39,620 nt of DNA from Acidobacteriota bacterium. GTDB taxonomy: Bacteria > Acidobacteriota > B3-B38 > Guanabaribacteriales > JAGGZT01. This document shows, in pieces, positions 1 to 9,339 of the stretch (position 1 is the stretch's first letter; each line of letters opens with the position of its first letter). The position numbers and the translations under genes were made by a program. The notes under the pieces were generated by a model. That model ran no database searches, was not told the origin of the DNA, and saw only the letters and a program-made list of their open reading frames with translations. The stretch is from contig JAGGZT010000038.1 of the NCBI GenBank assembly GCA_021161905.1, positions 1 through 39,620 on the forward strand, given 5' to 3'.

Positions 1-293
1 ATCAAAAGGAAGTCACCAAGCCCCAACTCTCGCGCTTTGCGTGATAGAATACGAGCGCTCACCAGATAGGACTTCTCCCTGACGATAGCTCCTACCTCTG
101 CCTCAGGAAACTGACGAAAGAGGAGATCGCTCACCACAAAGCCAAGGATAGCATCGCCTAAGAACTCGAGAAGCTCGTTATCCCCTTCCTCCTGCTGCTC
201 ATAACGATAAGAGCGATGGGTAAGTGCTCTTCTTAAAAGATTCTTATCGGAAAAGGTATAGCCTATCTTCTCTTCGAGTGAGGAAAAATCCAT
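1..293 (-). CDS. rnc: Ribonuclease III, N-terminal part (runs off the window)
   Basis: Only the first 97 codons are present; the gene continues beyond base 1. The translation starts MDFSSLEEKIGYTF and carries the RNase III signature NELLEFLGDAILG near residues 39-51, which holds the acidic residues that bind catalytic Mg2+. RNase III cleaves double-stranded RNA, including rRNA precursors. The ATG (bases 293-291) lies one base after the pyrF stop (TGAGATG), so the two genes look translationally coupled. In many bacteria rnc sits next to smc; here smc is about 12 kb away on the same strand. Family assignment is confident; the dsRNA-binding C-terminus cannot be checked. Confidence 0.93.
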   Translation of the reverse strand, partial: MDFSSLEEKIGYTFSDKNLLRRALTHRSYRYEQQEEGDNELLEFLGDAILGFVVSDLLFRQFPEAEVGAIVREKSYLVSARILSRKARELGLGDFLL

Positions 294-294
294 C

Positions 295-1011
295 TCAACT
301 TATCTCAGAGATAATCGCCTCCACCGCCTCCTCTGGAGAGGATGCCTTGGTTATCGGGCGTCCTATCACCAAGTAGTCAGCGCCGGCATCAAGAGCTTCC
401 CTCGGTGTGGTTATCCTTTTCTGGTCGTCTGCCGAAGCAAACAGGGGCCTTATACCCGGGGTGACGATCAAAAAATCTCCCCCACATTCCGCCCGCACCA
501 CCTCTATCTCCTTAGGGGAGCATACCACACCGTCGAGCCCTGCTTCGCGAGCGAGGGCGGAGAGTTTCTTCACTAAATCGAGAATCTCACCGGAAAAGCC
601 CACTTCGCTTGCCAGTTCCTTATTAAGAGAGGTGAGTATGGTTACCGCCAGTATCTTAGGGGGGCGAAGGCTCTCTTTTTCGCAATACTCCCTCACCTCG
701 GAGGAGGCGCGTACGAGCATTTCCTTCCCCCCGGTGGCATGGAGGTTGAACATAAAAACGCCAAGCCTCGCCGCAGAAATACCCGCTTTCGCCACCGTAT
801 TCGGAATATCGTGAAACTTGAGGTCGAGAAACACCTCCTCTCCCAGGGCAACCACCTTTCGCACGAATTCGGGACCAGCAGTGGTGAAGAGTTCGCTTCC
901 TATCTTGAACATCCCCACCTTTCCCCTGAGCCGGGAGATAAGGGAAAACGCCTCCTCGGAAGAGGGAAGATCGAGAGCTACGATTATCCTCCTTCGAGCT
1001 TCCATCCTCAT
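295..1011 (-). CDS. pyrF: Orotidine 5'-phosphate decarboxylase
   Basis: Catalyses the last step of UMP synthesis, OMP to UMP plus CO2, in the cytoplasm. The 238-residue protein has the expected TIM-barrel pattern. D14 is in VALDLP and K36 in MFKIG; the catalytic D-x-K-x-x-D set is D63, K65 and D68 within FLDLKFHDIP; the phosphate-binding strands are TPGIRP (184-189) and IGRPI (216-220). Length is normal for the family. The start at 1011 is five bases after the pyrD stop; a second Met at residue 3 is an alternative start. It is the third gene of pyrK-pyrD-pyrF and is followed directly by rnc. Confidence 0.96.
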   Translation of the reverse strand: MRMEARRRIIVALDLPSSEEAFSLISRLRGKVGMFKIGSELFTTAGPEFVRKVVALGEEVFLDLKFHDIPNTVAKAGISAARLGVFMFNLHATGGKEMLVRASSEVREYCEKESLRPPKILAVTILTSLNKELASEVGFSGEILDLVKKLSALAREAGLDGVVCSPKEIEVVRAECGGDFLIVTPGIRPLFASADDQKRITTPREALDAGADYLVIGRPITKASSPEEAVEAIISEIS

Positions 1012-1016
1012 CTACC

Positions 1017-1937
1017 TCATTCAACCTCGAGGGTGGCTATTATCTCATTTACATCGGGGATACCCTTTTCCTCAAGGTACCCCTCTAAAGCTTCGATTAT
1101 CTCTATAGTAACCCGGGGATTTACAAAATTGGCACTTCCTATCTCAACCGCCCTTGCTCCAACGATGAGGAACTCAAGGACATCGTAAAGGTCCATAATC
1201 CCCCCGATCCCAATTACGGGTATTTGCACCGCTTTTATCGCCTCGTAAACCATTCTCAACGCCACCGGCTTGATAGCAGGACCGGAAAGCCCTCCTGTGA
1301 TATTCTTAAGGCGGGGGCGTTTCGTCTCCACATCCACTGCCATCCCGATGAGTGTGTTTATAAGGGAGAGCGCATCTGCCCCCCCCTCTTCCACCGCTTT
1401 TGCTATCGGCTTGATATCGGCTACATTGGGGCTAAGCTTGACGATTAGAAAGAGGGAAGTCGCCTCATTCAGCCTACAGGTAATATCATAAGCAGAATCC
1501 GGAGAAACACCAAAGCTCATTCCACCCTTCTTTATATTGGGACAAGAGATGTTTACCTCGAGAGCAGAGATGTCCCCCGCCTTCTCCAACCTCTCCGCTA
1601 CCTTCAGATAGTCATCTATGGTTTTCCCCCAGATGTTGGCTATTATCGCGGTGTCATACTCCTTCAACTTAGGGAGCTTCTCCGCAATGAATCGTTCAAC
1701 CCCAATGTTCTGAAGCCCTATGGCATTCAACATACCGGAAGCGGTCTCCCAGATACGAGGGGGGGATGTTCCCTCCTCCTCCCAGAGGGAGAGTCCCTTC
1801 ACCACAACTCCGCCCAACCGGTTAAGATCGAGATAGGGGGCATACTCAAGCCCATAGCCAAAGGTACCCGAGGCGGTGAGGATCGGATTCTTGAGCTTCA
1901 ACCCATTGAGATCGACAGCTAAGTTCACCTTACTCAT
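1017..1937 (-). CDS. pyrD: Dihydroorotate dehydrogenase, class 1B catalytic subunit
   Basis: Oxidises dihydroorotate to orotate with FMN. The 306-residue sequence has the class 1 active-site segment NISCPN (129-134) with Cys132 as the expected catalytic base, KLSPN (167-171), GLSGPAIKP (216-224) and the FMN phosphate loop GIGGI (243-247). Class 1B is favoured over 1A because the gene overlaps pyrK, the electron-transfer subunit that passes electrons to NAD+. The overlap is eight bases (ATGAGTAA), implying translational coupling. There is no N-terminal membrane segment, consistent with a soluble class 1 enzyme. Confidence 0.96.
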   Translation of the reverse strand: MSKVNLAVDLNGLKLKNPILTASGTFGYGLEYAPYLDLNRLGGVVVKGLSLWEEEGTSPPRIWETASGMLNAIGLQNIGVERFIAEKLPKLKEYDTAIIANIWGKTIDDYLKVAERLEKAGDISALEVNISCPNIKKGGMSFGVSPDSAYDITCRLNEATSLFLIVKLSPNVADIKPIAKAVEEGGADALSLINTLIGMAVDVETKRPRLKNITGGLSGPAIKPVALRMVYEAIKAVQIPVIGIGGIMDLYDVLEFLIVGARAVEIGSANFVNPRVTIEIIEALEGYLEEKGIPDVNEIIATLEVE

Positions 1938-2736
1938 CGAATATCACCTCACCCGCCGGGAAAACTGGTCCTTCTTTGCAGACCCGGACCATCTCCCGCT
2001 TTCCCTCCCTTTTTATTGGGATCGCACAGCCGAGACAGGCTCCGATACCGCAAGCCATCCTCCGCTCCAAGGAAAGATATGCCTCGCATCCATATCTCAA
2101 AGAGAGACGAGCCACCTCCTTGAGCATACCCTCTGGTCCACAGGCATAGATCGTTCCCCTCTCCCCTTGGGATAGCCTCTCTTCAAGAAGCTCCGTCACT
2201 ACTCCCTTTCTTCCCTGGGTTCCGTCCTCGGTGGTGATCTCGACTTTCACCCCAAGGTTCTCAAACGAGGAAAGAAGTAATAGATCCTCTCTTCCTTTCC
2301 CACCTATCAACAACTCGGCATCGACCCCCGCACCCTTAAGCTTGTTCGCGAGAAAAAGAAGCGGGGAAACGCCTATCCCCCCGGCAACGAGCATCGCCTT
2401 TCCTTCTCCCAAAAGTGGAAAACCATTCCCTAAAGGACCCCGTAAGCTAACCTCATCACCCGGGGAGAGGAGGGAAAAGAGCTTCGTTCCCCTTCCCACC
2501 ACCCGGAAGAGGATCCTCACCCCAGAAGGCTTCCCCTTCTCATAGTGGAGCTCATTTATGCTCATAGGGCGAGGAAGAAAGGGATCATAACCGGACCATC
2601 CCCTGATGAGGAGGAACTGTCCCGGGGAAGAAACCTCCGCTATCTCCGGAGCATAGAAGGCGAGGCGATGATATCCTGGGGAAAGGGGCAAGTTCTCGAT
2701 TACCTTCGCCTTTATGAGGTATTGGTTATCATTCAT
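1930..2736 (-). CDS. pyrK: Dihydroorotate dehydrogenase electron-transfer subunit
   Basis: Ferredoxin-reductase-like partner of PyrD that carries FAD and a [2Fe-2S] cluster and transfers electrons to NAD+. FAD binding is marked by RPMSI (56-60), NAD(H) binding by GGIGVSP (119-125) and CGPEGML (199-205). The iron-sulfur cysteines are C229, C234, C237 and C253 (ACGIGACLGC plus a distal VCKEGPVF). The 268-residue length is normal. The start ATG has no clear Shine-Dalgarno sequence, and a promoter -10 box lies only nine bases upstream, so the mRNA may be nearly leaderless. It is the first gene of the leftward pyrimidine operon. Confidence 0.95.
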   Translation of the reverse strand: MNDNQYLIKAKVIENLPLSPGYHRLAFYAPEIAEVSSPGQFLLIRGWSGYDPFLPRPMSINELHYEKGKPSGVRILFRVVGRGTKLFSLLSPGDEVSLRGPLGNGFPLLGEGKAMLVAGGIGVSPLLFLANKLKGAGVDAELLIGGKGREDLLLLSSFENLGVKVEITTEDGTQGRKGVVTELLEERLSQGERGTIYACGPEGMLKEVARLSLRYGCEAYLSLERRMACGIGACLGCAIPIKREGKREMVRVCKEGPVFPAGEVIFDE

Positions 2737-2745
2737 CGGGGTTCA

Positions 2746-2775
2746 AGTATAGAGAATAAATCGGCTAAAAATCAA
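2746..2775 (-). promoter_or_regulatory. Predicted promoter of pyrK-pyrD-pyrF
   Basis: On the minus strand, TTGATT (2775-2770), an 18-base spacer and TATACT (2751-2746). The expected start site falls at about 2739-2740, only a few bases before the pyrK ATG at 2736. Confidence 0.5.
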
Positions 2776-2798
2776 GCTGAAATTTCCTCACTTTTTCC

Positions 2799-2826
2799 TT
2801 GACAGAGGAGGGAGATGTGTTAGGAT
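2799..2826 (+). promoter_or_regulatory. Predicted promoter of pyrR-pyrB-pyrC
   Basis: TTGACA (2799-2804), a 16-base spacer and TAGGAT (2821-2826). Transcription would start near 2833, leaving a leader of about 145 bases before pyrR that contains the PyrR hairpin and the attenuator. Confidence 0.7.
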
Positions 2827-2844
2827 AGAAAAAACGCAGTCCTG

Positions 2845-2878
2845 TTCTTTTAACCAGGTACGGCGATACCGGAAAGAA
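2845..2878 (+). promoter_or_regulatory. PyrR-binding RNA hairpin (anti-antiterminator)
   Basis: The predicted leader RNA folds into a lower stem TTCTTT/AAAGAA (2845-2850 with 2873-2878), a one-sided TAA bulge, then CC/GG with a bulged A, then GGTA/TACC closing the hexaloop CGGCGA (2861-2866). Known PyrR sites have a conserved terminal loop CNGNGA and an internal UUUAA bulge, and both are present (loop CGGCGA; TTTTAA at 2848-2853). The site lies between the promoter and an intrinsic terminator, ahead of pyrR itself, as expected for UMP-dependent attenuation. The competing antiterminator pairing is not obvious by eye. Confidence 0.8.
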
Positions 2879-2920
2879 TAGGAGGTTATAGTGAGAAAAA
2901 GAGATAAAAAAGGAAGCAAT

Positions 2921-2945
2921 ACCCCGGGAAACGGGGTTTTTTTTT
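2921..2945 (+). terminator. Intrinsic terminator acting as pyrR leader attenuator
   Basis: Stem CCCCG/CGGGG (2922-2926 with 2932-2936), loop GGAAA, then nine T. The only upstream gene (pyrK) points the other way, so this terminator can only act on the pyrR leader transcript. Confidence 0.85.
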
Positions 2946-2963
2946 AGCCTGAAAAATCCATAA

Positions 2964-3539
<576 letters not shown>

Positions 3540-4478
3540 GTGCCACTAAAGAGAAAAGACCTTCTGGGGATAAAGGAGCTCTCCCCTGAAGAAATAAGCT
3601 TGATCCTTGATACCGCTAAGGCTTTCAAGGAGATATCCACCAGGGAGGTGAAGAAGGTTCCTGCCCTCCGAGGGAAGACGGTGGTAACCCTCTTCTTAGA
3701 GCCAAGCACGAGGACGAGAACTTCATTCGAGATCGCAAGCAAGAGGTTGAGCGCCGACACCCTGAATATAGCGGCAGCGAGTTCCAGCATCCTCAAGGGA
3801 GAGACCCTGGTGGATACGGCGAAGAACCTGGAGGCGATGTATCCCGATATCATAATCCTCCGCCATTCCGCCCCAGGAGCACCGCATCTCCTCGCTAAGA
3901 TATGTCGTGCTTCGATCGTAAATGCCGGAGATGGGGCGAACGAGCATCCAACCCAGGCACTGCTCGATGCCTTCACTATCAGGGAAAAGAAGGGGAAGCT
4001 CTCCGGGTTGAGAGTGGCGATAATTGGGGATATCTCTCATAGCCGGGTGGCGAGGTCCAACATCCATCTTCTCACCAAAATGGGAGCAGAGGTGGTGGTC
4101 GCTGGTCCCCCCACCTATATCCCCCCGGAGATCGAAAAGCTGGGAGTAAAAGTACACATCAAAATCGAGGAGGCGGTGAGAGGGTGCGATGTGATAATGA
4201 TGCTCCGGGTTCAGCTTGAGAGACAGGATAAATCGTTCATCCCATCGCTTGCTGAATACAGCCGGCTGTTCCAGCTCACTCCAGAACGGGTAAAGCTGGC
4301 AAAAAAGGATGTCATCATAATGCATCCGGGACCCATAAACAGAGGGGTAGAGCTCTCAGCCGAGGTTGCCGATGGCTCTTATTCGGTGATCTTGGAACAG
4401 GTCACCAATGGCGTTGCTGTAAGGATGGCCATCCTTTATCTACTAAGTGGAGGGAGATATGAGGAAGTTGCTCATTAA
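3540..4478 (+). CDS. pyrB: Aspartate carbamoyltransferase catalytic subunit
   Basis: Joins carbamoyl phosphate and aspartate in the first committed step of pyrimidine synthesis. Carbamoyl-phosphate residues are in [13 protein letters not shown] (52-64). The following lysine/Glu loop is [12 protein letters not shown], then come [25 protein letters not shown] and [10 protein letters not shown]. The 312-residue length is normal. The start is GTG immediately after the pyrR TAA, with AAAGGAGGAG just upstream. No pyrI regulatory gene follows. Its last 20 bases overlap pyrC, so the three genes form one operon under the PyrR attenuator. Confidence 0.96.
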   Translation: MPLKRKDLLGIKELSPEEISLILDTAKAFKEISTREVKKVPALRGKTVVTLFLEPSTRTRTSFEIASKRLSADTLNIAAASSSILKGETLVDTAKNLEAMYPDIIILRHSAPGAPHLLAKICRASIVNAGDGANEHPTQALLDAFTIREKKGKLSGLRVAIIGDISHSRVARSNIHLLTKMGAEVVVAGPPTYIPPEIEKLGVKVHIKIEEAVRGCDVIMMLRVQLERQDKSFIPSLAEYSRLFQLTPERVKLAKKDVIIMHPGPINRGVELSAEVADGSYSVILEQVTNGVAVRMAILYLLSGGRYEEVAH

Positions 4479-5742
4479 AAACGGCAGGGTTATAGATCCC
4501 GCCAACAGGATAGACGAAACCCTGGACATCCTCATTGAAAACGGAAAGGTCAAAGAGATCAAAGCAAAGATAGAAGGAGGAGCTGAGGTTATCGATGCAT
4601 CCGGGCTGATCGTTGCCCCCGGGTTCATCGATATGCATGTCCATCTTCGCGAACCGGGGCAGGAGGAGAAGGAGACGATAAAGACGGGAACCGAGGCGGC
4701 AGCTCACGGTGGTTTCACCTCCGTCGCCTGTATGCCGAACACCGATCCAGTAAACGACTCTGGGGCGGTAACCGACTTCATAATAAAGAAGGCAAAAGAG
4801 GAGGGAGTGGTTAATGTCTATCCCATCGGTGCTGCTACCAAAGGTTCTCAGGGGGAGGAGATTGCCGAGATCGGCGAGATGAGGGAGCGAGGTATTGTCG
4901 CTGTCTCTGACGACGGTAATCCCATCAAGAGCGCCCGGATGATGCGTCGTGTCCTTGAATACACCAAGATGTTCGACATCGCGGTGATCGATCACTGTGA
5001 AGACCTGGACATCACGGGAAAAGGGGTAATGCATGAGGGATACTACTCAACTCTCATTGGACTCACCGGCATCCCTGCTCCTTCTGAGGAAGTGATGGTG
5101 GCACGGGACATCATCCTGGCTGACTATACCAAGGGGAAGCTCCATATCGCTCATCTGAGCACCCGGGGAAGCCTGGAGTTGGTGAGGGAAGCAAAAAAGA
5201 AAGGGATAAAGGTAACCTGCGAGGTCACCCCGCATCATTTCACCCTTACCGATGAAGCGGTTACCTCATTCGACACCAACACCAAGATGAAACCACCGCT
5301 TAGAAGTAAGGAAGATGTCTCAGCTCTAATCGAAGGGATAAGGGAAGGGGTTATCGACGCCATTGCTTCGGACCACGCCCCCCATACTGCTGATGAGAAG
5401 AATGTGGAGTACAATCTCGCTCCTTTTGGCATCGTCGGTTTAGAGACCGCGGTCTCCCTGGCGCTCGACAGGCTCGTCCACCGGGAGAAGATACCCCTAA
5501 ATCGGATAATCGAGATGTTCACCATAAATCCAGCAAAGATCCTTGGAATAGACAAGGGAACCCTTTCCATCGGGGCAGATGCGGATATCACCATCCTCGA
5601 TCTCACCAAAACGGTGGAGGTTGATCCCGACAAGTTCAAATCGAAGAGCAGAAACACCCCCTTTGCCGGCTTCCGCCTCAGGGGAGCACCGGTGATGAGC
5701 ATCGTCCGGGGGAAAGTGGTCTTTAACGAACTTAAGCATTAA
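4459..5742 (+). CDS. pyrC: Dihydroorotase (class I)
   Basis: Zinc amidohydrolase that cyclises carbamoyl aspartate to dihydroorotate. Metal ligands are visible as HVH in [10 protein letters not shown] (H60, H62), D151/D152 in SDDGNP, H179 in IDHCED, H232 in HIAHLSTRG and the catalytic Asp305 in ASDHAPHT. The 427-residue length and REPG motif fit the class I bacterial type. A GTG four codons earlier is in frame, but the ATG at 4459 has GGAGGGAG directly upstream and is preferred. It overlaps the end of pyrB by 20 bases and ends tail-to-tail with the glycosyltransferase, overlapping by four bases. Confidence 0.95.
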   Translation: MRKLLIKNGRVIDPANRIDETLDILIENGKVKEIKAKIEGGAEVIDASGLIVAPGFIDMHVHLREPGQEEKETIKTGTEAAAHGGFTSVACMPNTDPVNDSGAVTDFIIKKAKEEGVVNVYPIGAATKGSQGEEIAEIGEMRERGIVAVSDDGNPIKSARMMRRVLEYTKMFDIAVIDHCEDLDITGKGVMHEGYYSTLIGLTGIPAPSEEVMVARDIILADYTKGKLHIAHLSTRGSLELVREAKKKGIKVTCEVTPHHFTLTDEAVTSFDTNTKMKPPLRSKEDVSALIEGIREGVIDAIASDHAPHTADEKNVEYNLAPFGIVGLETAVSLALDRLVHREKIPLNRIIEMFTINPAKILGIDKGTLSIGADADITILDLTKTVEVDPDKFKSKSRNTPFAGFRLRGAPVMSIVRGKVVFNELKH

Positions 5743-6503
5743 TCCTTCTCTGAGCGGTAAAGCTCAAAGAGCTTCGCTTCCTTCAAGAAGGTGTAGCAGG
5801 AGGAAAGGAAGGCAATGATAAAACCGGGAATGCCATCGAGGAAACCGAGCTTAATGATATAACCTTTGATGAAGGAAAGTGGAGGGGAGAAGATGAGTTT
5901 AAGCAAGCTCGGTCTTCTTCCCTCCTTTTTTCTATCGAAGGCGACGAGGCTGGTATAGAGGTTCATCCGCTCGATGTGCTCGGTTATGTCCTTGTAGGTG
6001 AAATGGAGAAGAAATGAAGAAAGACGCTCGGTCTTTCCTTCAACCCTCATCACCTCATGTACCGAGCCACCAACGAACCGAGCTTTCTCCCTCCTCGCCA
6101 ATCGAAGCTGGTAATCGGGATACCAACCCCCATATCTTATCCATCTGCCGAGATAAAACACCCTCCGCGGTATGAAATAGCCATCCGCTTTATCCCTTGC
6201 CGAAAGGACCTCCTCTATCTCCCGGGCAAGCTCTGGCGTCACCCTTTCATCGGCATCGAGAGAAAGAACCCAGGGGAAACGCGCCTTAGCCAGGGCAAAG
6301 TTCTTTTGCTCGACATAACCCTTCCACTCCCGAAGGAAAACCTTATCGGTGAACCTCCTCGCTATCTCCACCGTCCGATCGGAGGATAAAGCATCTACCA
6401 CTACGATCTCGTCAGCAAAGGATACCGAGGAAAGGGCTTCCTCGATATTCTCCTCCTCATCCTTGGTGATGATTACGACGGAGAGCTTCTCTCTATTTCC
6501 CAT
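5739..6503 (-). CDS. Glycosyltransferase family 2 (LPS-core WaaE/KdtX-like)
   Basis: 254-residue GT-A glycosyltransferase. The N-terminus LSVVIITKDEEENIEEAL and the metal/nucleotide motif LSLDADERVTPEL (DAD at about 83-85) are typical of the WaaE/KdtX-like group of family 2, which adds a hexose to the lipopolysaccharide inner core. The C-terminus (about 205-245) is hydrophobic and may lie on the membrane. It overlaps the start of the upstream family 4 glycosyltransferase by 11 bases and is the last gene of a three-gene operon. The sugar and acceptor cannot be read from sequence. Confidence 0.85.
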   Translation of the reverse strand: MGNREKLSVVIITKDEEENIEEALSSVSFADEIVVVDALSSDRTVEIARRFTDKVFLREWKGYVEQKNFALAKARFPWVLSLDADERVTPELAREIEEVLSARDKADGYFIPRRVFYLGRWIRYGGWYPDYQLRLARREKARFVGGSVHEVMRVEGKTERLSSFLLHFTYKDITEHIERMNLYTSLVAFDRKKEGRRPSLLKLIFSPPLSFIKGYIIKLGFLDGIPGFIIAFLSSCYTFLKEAKLFELYRSEKD

Positions 6504-7584
6504 CTCCCATCAACTCATAATAAAGGCGGGCGGTTTCATCTATTGTTTTTTCGATGGAAAACTCCCTCGCCCTCTCCCTCCCCTCAAACCCCATCTCCTT
6601 AGCCCGTTCCTTCGACGAAAGAAGTGCCAATACAGCTTTAGCGATAGCGGAACTATCTTTTGGAGGAATAAGAACCCCCTCCTTACCGTCAGTGATCACA
6701 TCCACCACTCCACCGACCCGGGTGGCGATAATTGGTTTTCCTAAAGCCATCGCCTTGAGGAGCGAGGTATTTAGACCCTCGGAAAGAGAGGGAAGAACGA
6801 ATATATCGACCAGGGAGAGGAATTCATAGATATTGGAGATAAACCCTAAAAACCTAACTGAATGGGTAAGCCCTTTTCTCCTTACCAGTGCCTCGAGTTC
6901 CCCTCTCCCTTTACCTTCACCCGCGATGAGGAATTTGGCATCGGGGTAATTACGAACCACCTCCTCCGCTGCCTCGATGAGGTAACGAAATCCCTTGAGC
7001 GGTGAGAGCCTCCCTATAGATCCTATTATGGGATAACACCCCCGTACCTTCAGCCTATCGAGGAGAAAAGAAAGGTTGTTCAGGTCGATATTGAAATCAA
7101 AGGGGATACCGTCAGGGATTATCCTTATCCTTTCCTCCGGAACACCTGCTTCCCTCAGGACAAGGGATACCGGTTTTGAGATGGCGACAACCATATCGGC
7201 AGAACGATACTTAAAGCGAAACCTTATGGGAAGAGCTACCCGGCGGTGGACGATAAGCTTTGCATCGGGAGAAAGCTTCTTAGCAATAAAACCAATAAAG
7301 GCGGCATGGGCAGTATGGGCGTGGATGATCGCTACCTTCCCCTTCCTCACCAATCCGGCAATGCGGAGGGAAGCAGCCAAATCGAACTCCCCCCTCATCC
7401 TGGTCTCATAAAGGGGGATTCCCTCCTCCTGTGCCCGGAAGGAAAGCGGAGAGTTGGGCTGGGCTACGATCAGGTTATCGAACCCTCGCTCCGCTAATCC
7501 CAAAACGGTAAGAACAAGTTGCTCCTCCCCTCCTCCCCACTCCCTCTCCGTATCTATGTGGAGCACCCTTATTGCTTGAGCCAT
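6493..7584 (-). CDS. Glycosyltransferase family 4 (GT-B)
   Basis: 363-residue GT-B glycosyltransferase with two Rossmann-like halves. The start VLHIDTEREWGGGEEQLV resembles lipopolysaccharide-type family 4 enzymes. IGSIGRLSPLKGFRYLIEA and FLIAGEGKGRGELE are the usual C-domain strands. The nucleotide-sugar motif is PSLSEGLNTSLLKAMALG, in which the second Glu of the E-x7-E pair is replaced by Lys. That departs from most active family 4 enzymes and may alter or weaken activity. The gene follows its neighbour by eight bases and overlaps the next gene, so the three probably build one surface glycan. Confidence 0.85.
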   Translation of the reverse strand: MAQAIRVLHIDTEREWGGGEEQLVLTVLGLAERGFDNLIVAQPNSPLSFRAQEEGIPLYETRMRGEFDLAASLRIAGLVRKGKVAIIHAHTAHAAFIGFIAKKLSPDAKLIVHRRVALPIRFRFKYRSADMVVAISKPVSLVLREAGVPEERIRIIPDGIPFDFNIDLNNLSFLLDRLKVRGCYPIIGSIGRLSPLKGFRYLIEAAEEVVRNYPDAKFLIAGEGKGRGELEALVRRKGLTHSVRFLGFISNIYEFLSLVDIFVLPSLSEGLNTSLLKAMALGKPIIATRVGGVVDVITDGKEGVLIPPKDSSAIAKAVLALLSSKERAKEMGFEGRERAREFSIEKTIDETARLYYELMGDGK

Positions 7585-7592
7585 TGAACGAG

Positions 7593-8690
7593 CTACTTCC
7601 CTTCCTCGACGAGCTTGGCGTAAACCCTTTCCATCTCTTTGGCTATCAACTTCATATCGAAATTCTCCTCAACGATCTTCCGCCCCCTCTTGCCGAAGCT
7701 CTTAAGCTTGTTCTTCCTCTTCACCAAAGAGAGGATAGCATCGGAGAGAGCGTCCGCATCGCCTGGGGGGACGAGGATACCGCTTCCTCCATCTGCCACC
7801 ACCTCGGTAATCCCCGGAAGTTGGGTTGCCACCACCGGTTTAGCCATAGCCATCGCCTCCAAAACAGAGGATGGAGAAACCCCTGAGGTCGCCGGCATAA
7901 CCAGGAGATTGATTGCGGAAAGGATATGAGGAAGATCCTCTCTGAAACCGGTAAAGATGAACTTCTCCTCAAGTCCCTCTTTAGCCACCCTTCTCTCTAT
8001 CTTCTCTTTTCTCTTACCCTCACCCGCGATGATGAAAACTGTTTCCGGAACCTTCTCTATAACCTTCGGTGCCGCGTCGATCAGCACATCATGTCCCTTA
8101 CCGTCCTCGATCGCATTGAAGCAACCGATAAGTATCATCTCCGGGGGGAGGTTGAATTCCTCATAAAACTTATAAGGAGGGATTTTATAATCGAACCGGA
8201 TGAGGTCTACCCCGGGAGGGACAAGGGAGACGGAAGTAGGGGCAAAGCCAGAAGCGATAAAGGCGTTTCTCAGCCAGCGGGTAGGAACGACGATCTGATC
8301 GATAACCCCCTTGTTCATCAATTGAAACAGCTTCTGCTCCTCTCCACCAATATGAACCCACTGGGAAAGAAGAAGCCGGGGGGGAGAGGAAAACCTCTCT
8401 TTAAGTTTCAAGAATACTTTGAGGAGAGAAGAGCCAATGAGATGAACTACCTCGATCCCCTCCTCAGAAACCGCCTTTGCCAACTTCTTCGGGGAAAGGG
8501 GGACTCCCCTCCCCTCACTGTTCCTCAAAATGGGGGTCTTGTTCCTCCATGCTCTCTCTTCAAACTCGCTTCCCGGCTCGGTTATTAAAAAGGCATTATG
8601 CCCTCTTCGATTGAGCTCCCTTATCAGACTAAATGTCTGCTGTTGCACCCCGGCACCGAGGGAACTCTTTGCCCCATAAAGGATGTTCAT
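7593..8690 (-). CDS. Glycosyltransferase family 4 (GT-B)
   Basis: Second family 4 glycosyltransferase, about 365 residues from MNILYGAKSSLGAG. Upstream lies AGGAGGTGG; a start 22 codons earlier is open but would lie in the promoter region. Seen motifs are LIGCFNAIEDGKGHDVLIDA, VFIIAGEGKRKEKIE and MPATSGVSPSSVLEAMAMAKP. Here the second Glu of the sugar-binding pair is kept (VLEAMA), but the first is replaced (SGVSPSS). First gene of the glycosyltransferase operon, behind its own promoter; probably acts at the cytoplasmic face in lipopolysaccharide or capsule synthesis. Confidence 0.85.
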   Translation of the reverse strand: MNILYGAKSSLGAGVQQQTFSLIRELNRRGHNAFLITEPGSEFEERAWRNKTPILRNSEGRGVPLSPKKLAKAVSEEGIEVVHLIGSSLLKVFLKLKERFSSPPRLLLSQWVHIGGEEQKLFQLMNKGVIDQIVVPTRWLRNAFIASGFAPTSVSLVPPGVDLIRFDYKIPPYKFYEEFNLPPEMILIGCFNAIEDGKGHDVLIDAAPKVIEKVPETVFIIAGEGKRKEKIERRVAKEGLEEKFIFTGFREDLPHILSAINLLVMPATSGVSPSSVLEAMAMAKPVVATQLPGITEVVADGGSGILVPPGDADALSDAILSLVKRKNKLKSFGKRGRKIVEENFDMKLIAKEMERVYAKLVEEGK

Positions 8691-8727
8691 CAGTCTCTTT
8701 CCACCTCCTGCAAGCGATATTTTCCCC

Positions 8728-8756
8728 CTTATACCAAATAAAAAAAGCTCCGTCAA
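8728..8756 (-). promoter_or_regulatory. Predicted promoter of the glycosyltransferase operon
   Basis: Minus strand: TTGACG (8756-8751), a 17-base spacer and TATAAG (8733-8728), about 40 bases before the ATG at 8690. Confidence 0.6.
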
Positions 8757-8790
8757 TGAAGCTAAAAGGGACTATAGAAAAAAGGCGGGT

Positions 8791-9279
8791 TCACATCTTA
8801 TACTTGCCAAAATCCTCAGCGTCAAGGTCCTCAAACCACTTCTTTATTCTCTCCGACTCGCTTCCTTCCTCAGAAACCTCCATCTTCTGCGCCTGCTCTA
8901 TGACCTCACGATTGGCATAGATGGGGGACCCAGTACGGAGGGCAAGGGCAATGGCATCACTGGGTCTTGCATCTATGGTATATTTCCTCCCATCCACCTC
9001 AAGATGAATGAGGGCGAAGTAGGTATTATTCTTAAGCTCGGTAACCACGATCTTCTCCACTATCACATTGAGCTGATCAAGGATGCTGCGCATTAGATCG
9101 TGGGTCATCGGACGAGGGGTGGATATGTTCTCCAGCTGGATCATAATGGCGTTTGCCTCGAATACCCCGATCCAAATGGGGAGGAGCTGGTTGCTGTTAA
9201 CCTCTTTGAGGATGACTATCGGCATATTACTCACCGGATCGAGCATCAATCCCTTTATCTCCATTTTCACCAGCTCCAT
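8791..9279 (-). CDS. Bifunctional nuclease domain protein (DUF151/BFN)
   Basis: About 162 residues from MELVKMEIKGLMLDP; this ATG is chosen because GGGGAGGTAGGCAG precedes it, while an upstream in-frame start would lie inside the promoter. The body matches the BFN family: PIVILKE, LLPIWIGVFEANAI, PRPMTHDLM, and the hallmark RPSDAIALALRTGSPIYA near the C-terminus. Members have been described as DNase/RNase in plants and are widespread but poorly understood in bacteria. It has its own promoter just after the miaB stop and may also be read through from miaB. Confidence 0.88.
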   Translation of the reverse strand: MELVKMEIKGLMLDPVSNMPIVILKEVNSNQLLPIWIGVFEANAIMIQLENISTPRPMTHDLMRSILDQLNVIVEKIVVTELKNNTYFALIHLEVDGRKYTIDARPSDAIALALRTGSPIYANREVIEQAQKMEVSEEGSESERIKKWFEDLDAEDFGKYKM

Positions 9280-9309
9280 CTGCCTACCTCCCCTATCTTG
9301 CTTTACTTC

Positions 9310-9338
9310 AATATAATCCCTCAATTTTACTAAGTCAA
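9310..9338 (-). promoter_or_regulatory. Predicted promoter of the bifunctional nuclease gene
   Basis: Minus strand: TTGACT (9338-9333), a 17-base spacer and TATATT (9315-9310), right after the miaB stop codon. Confidence 0.6.
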
Positions 9339-9339
9339 G

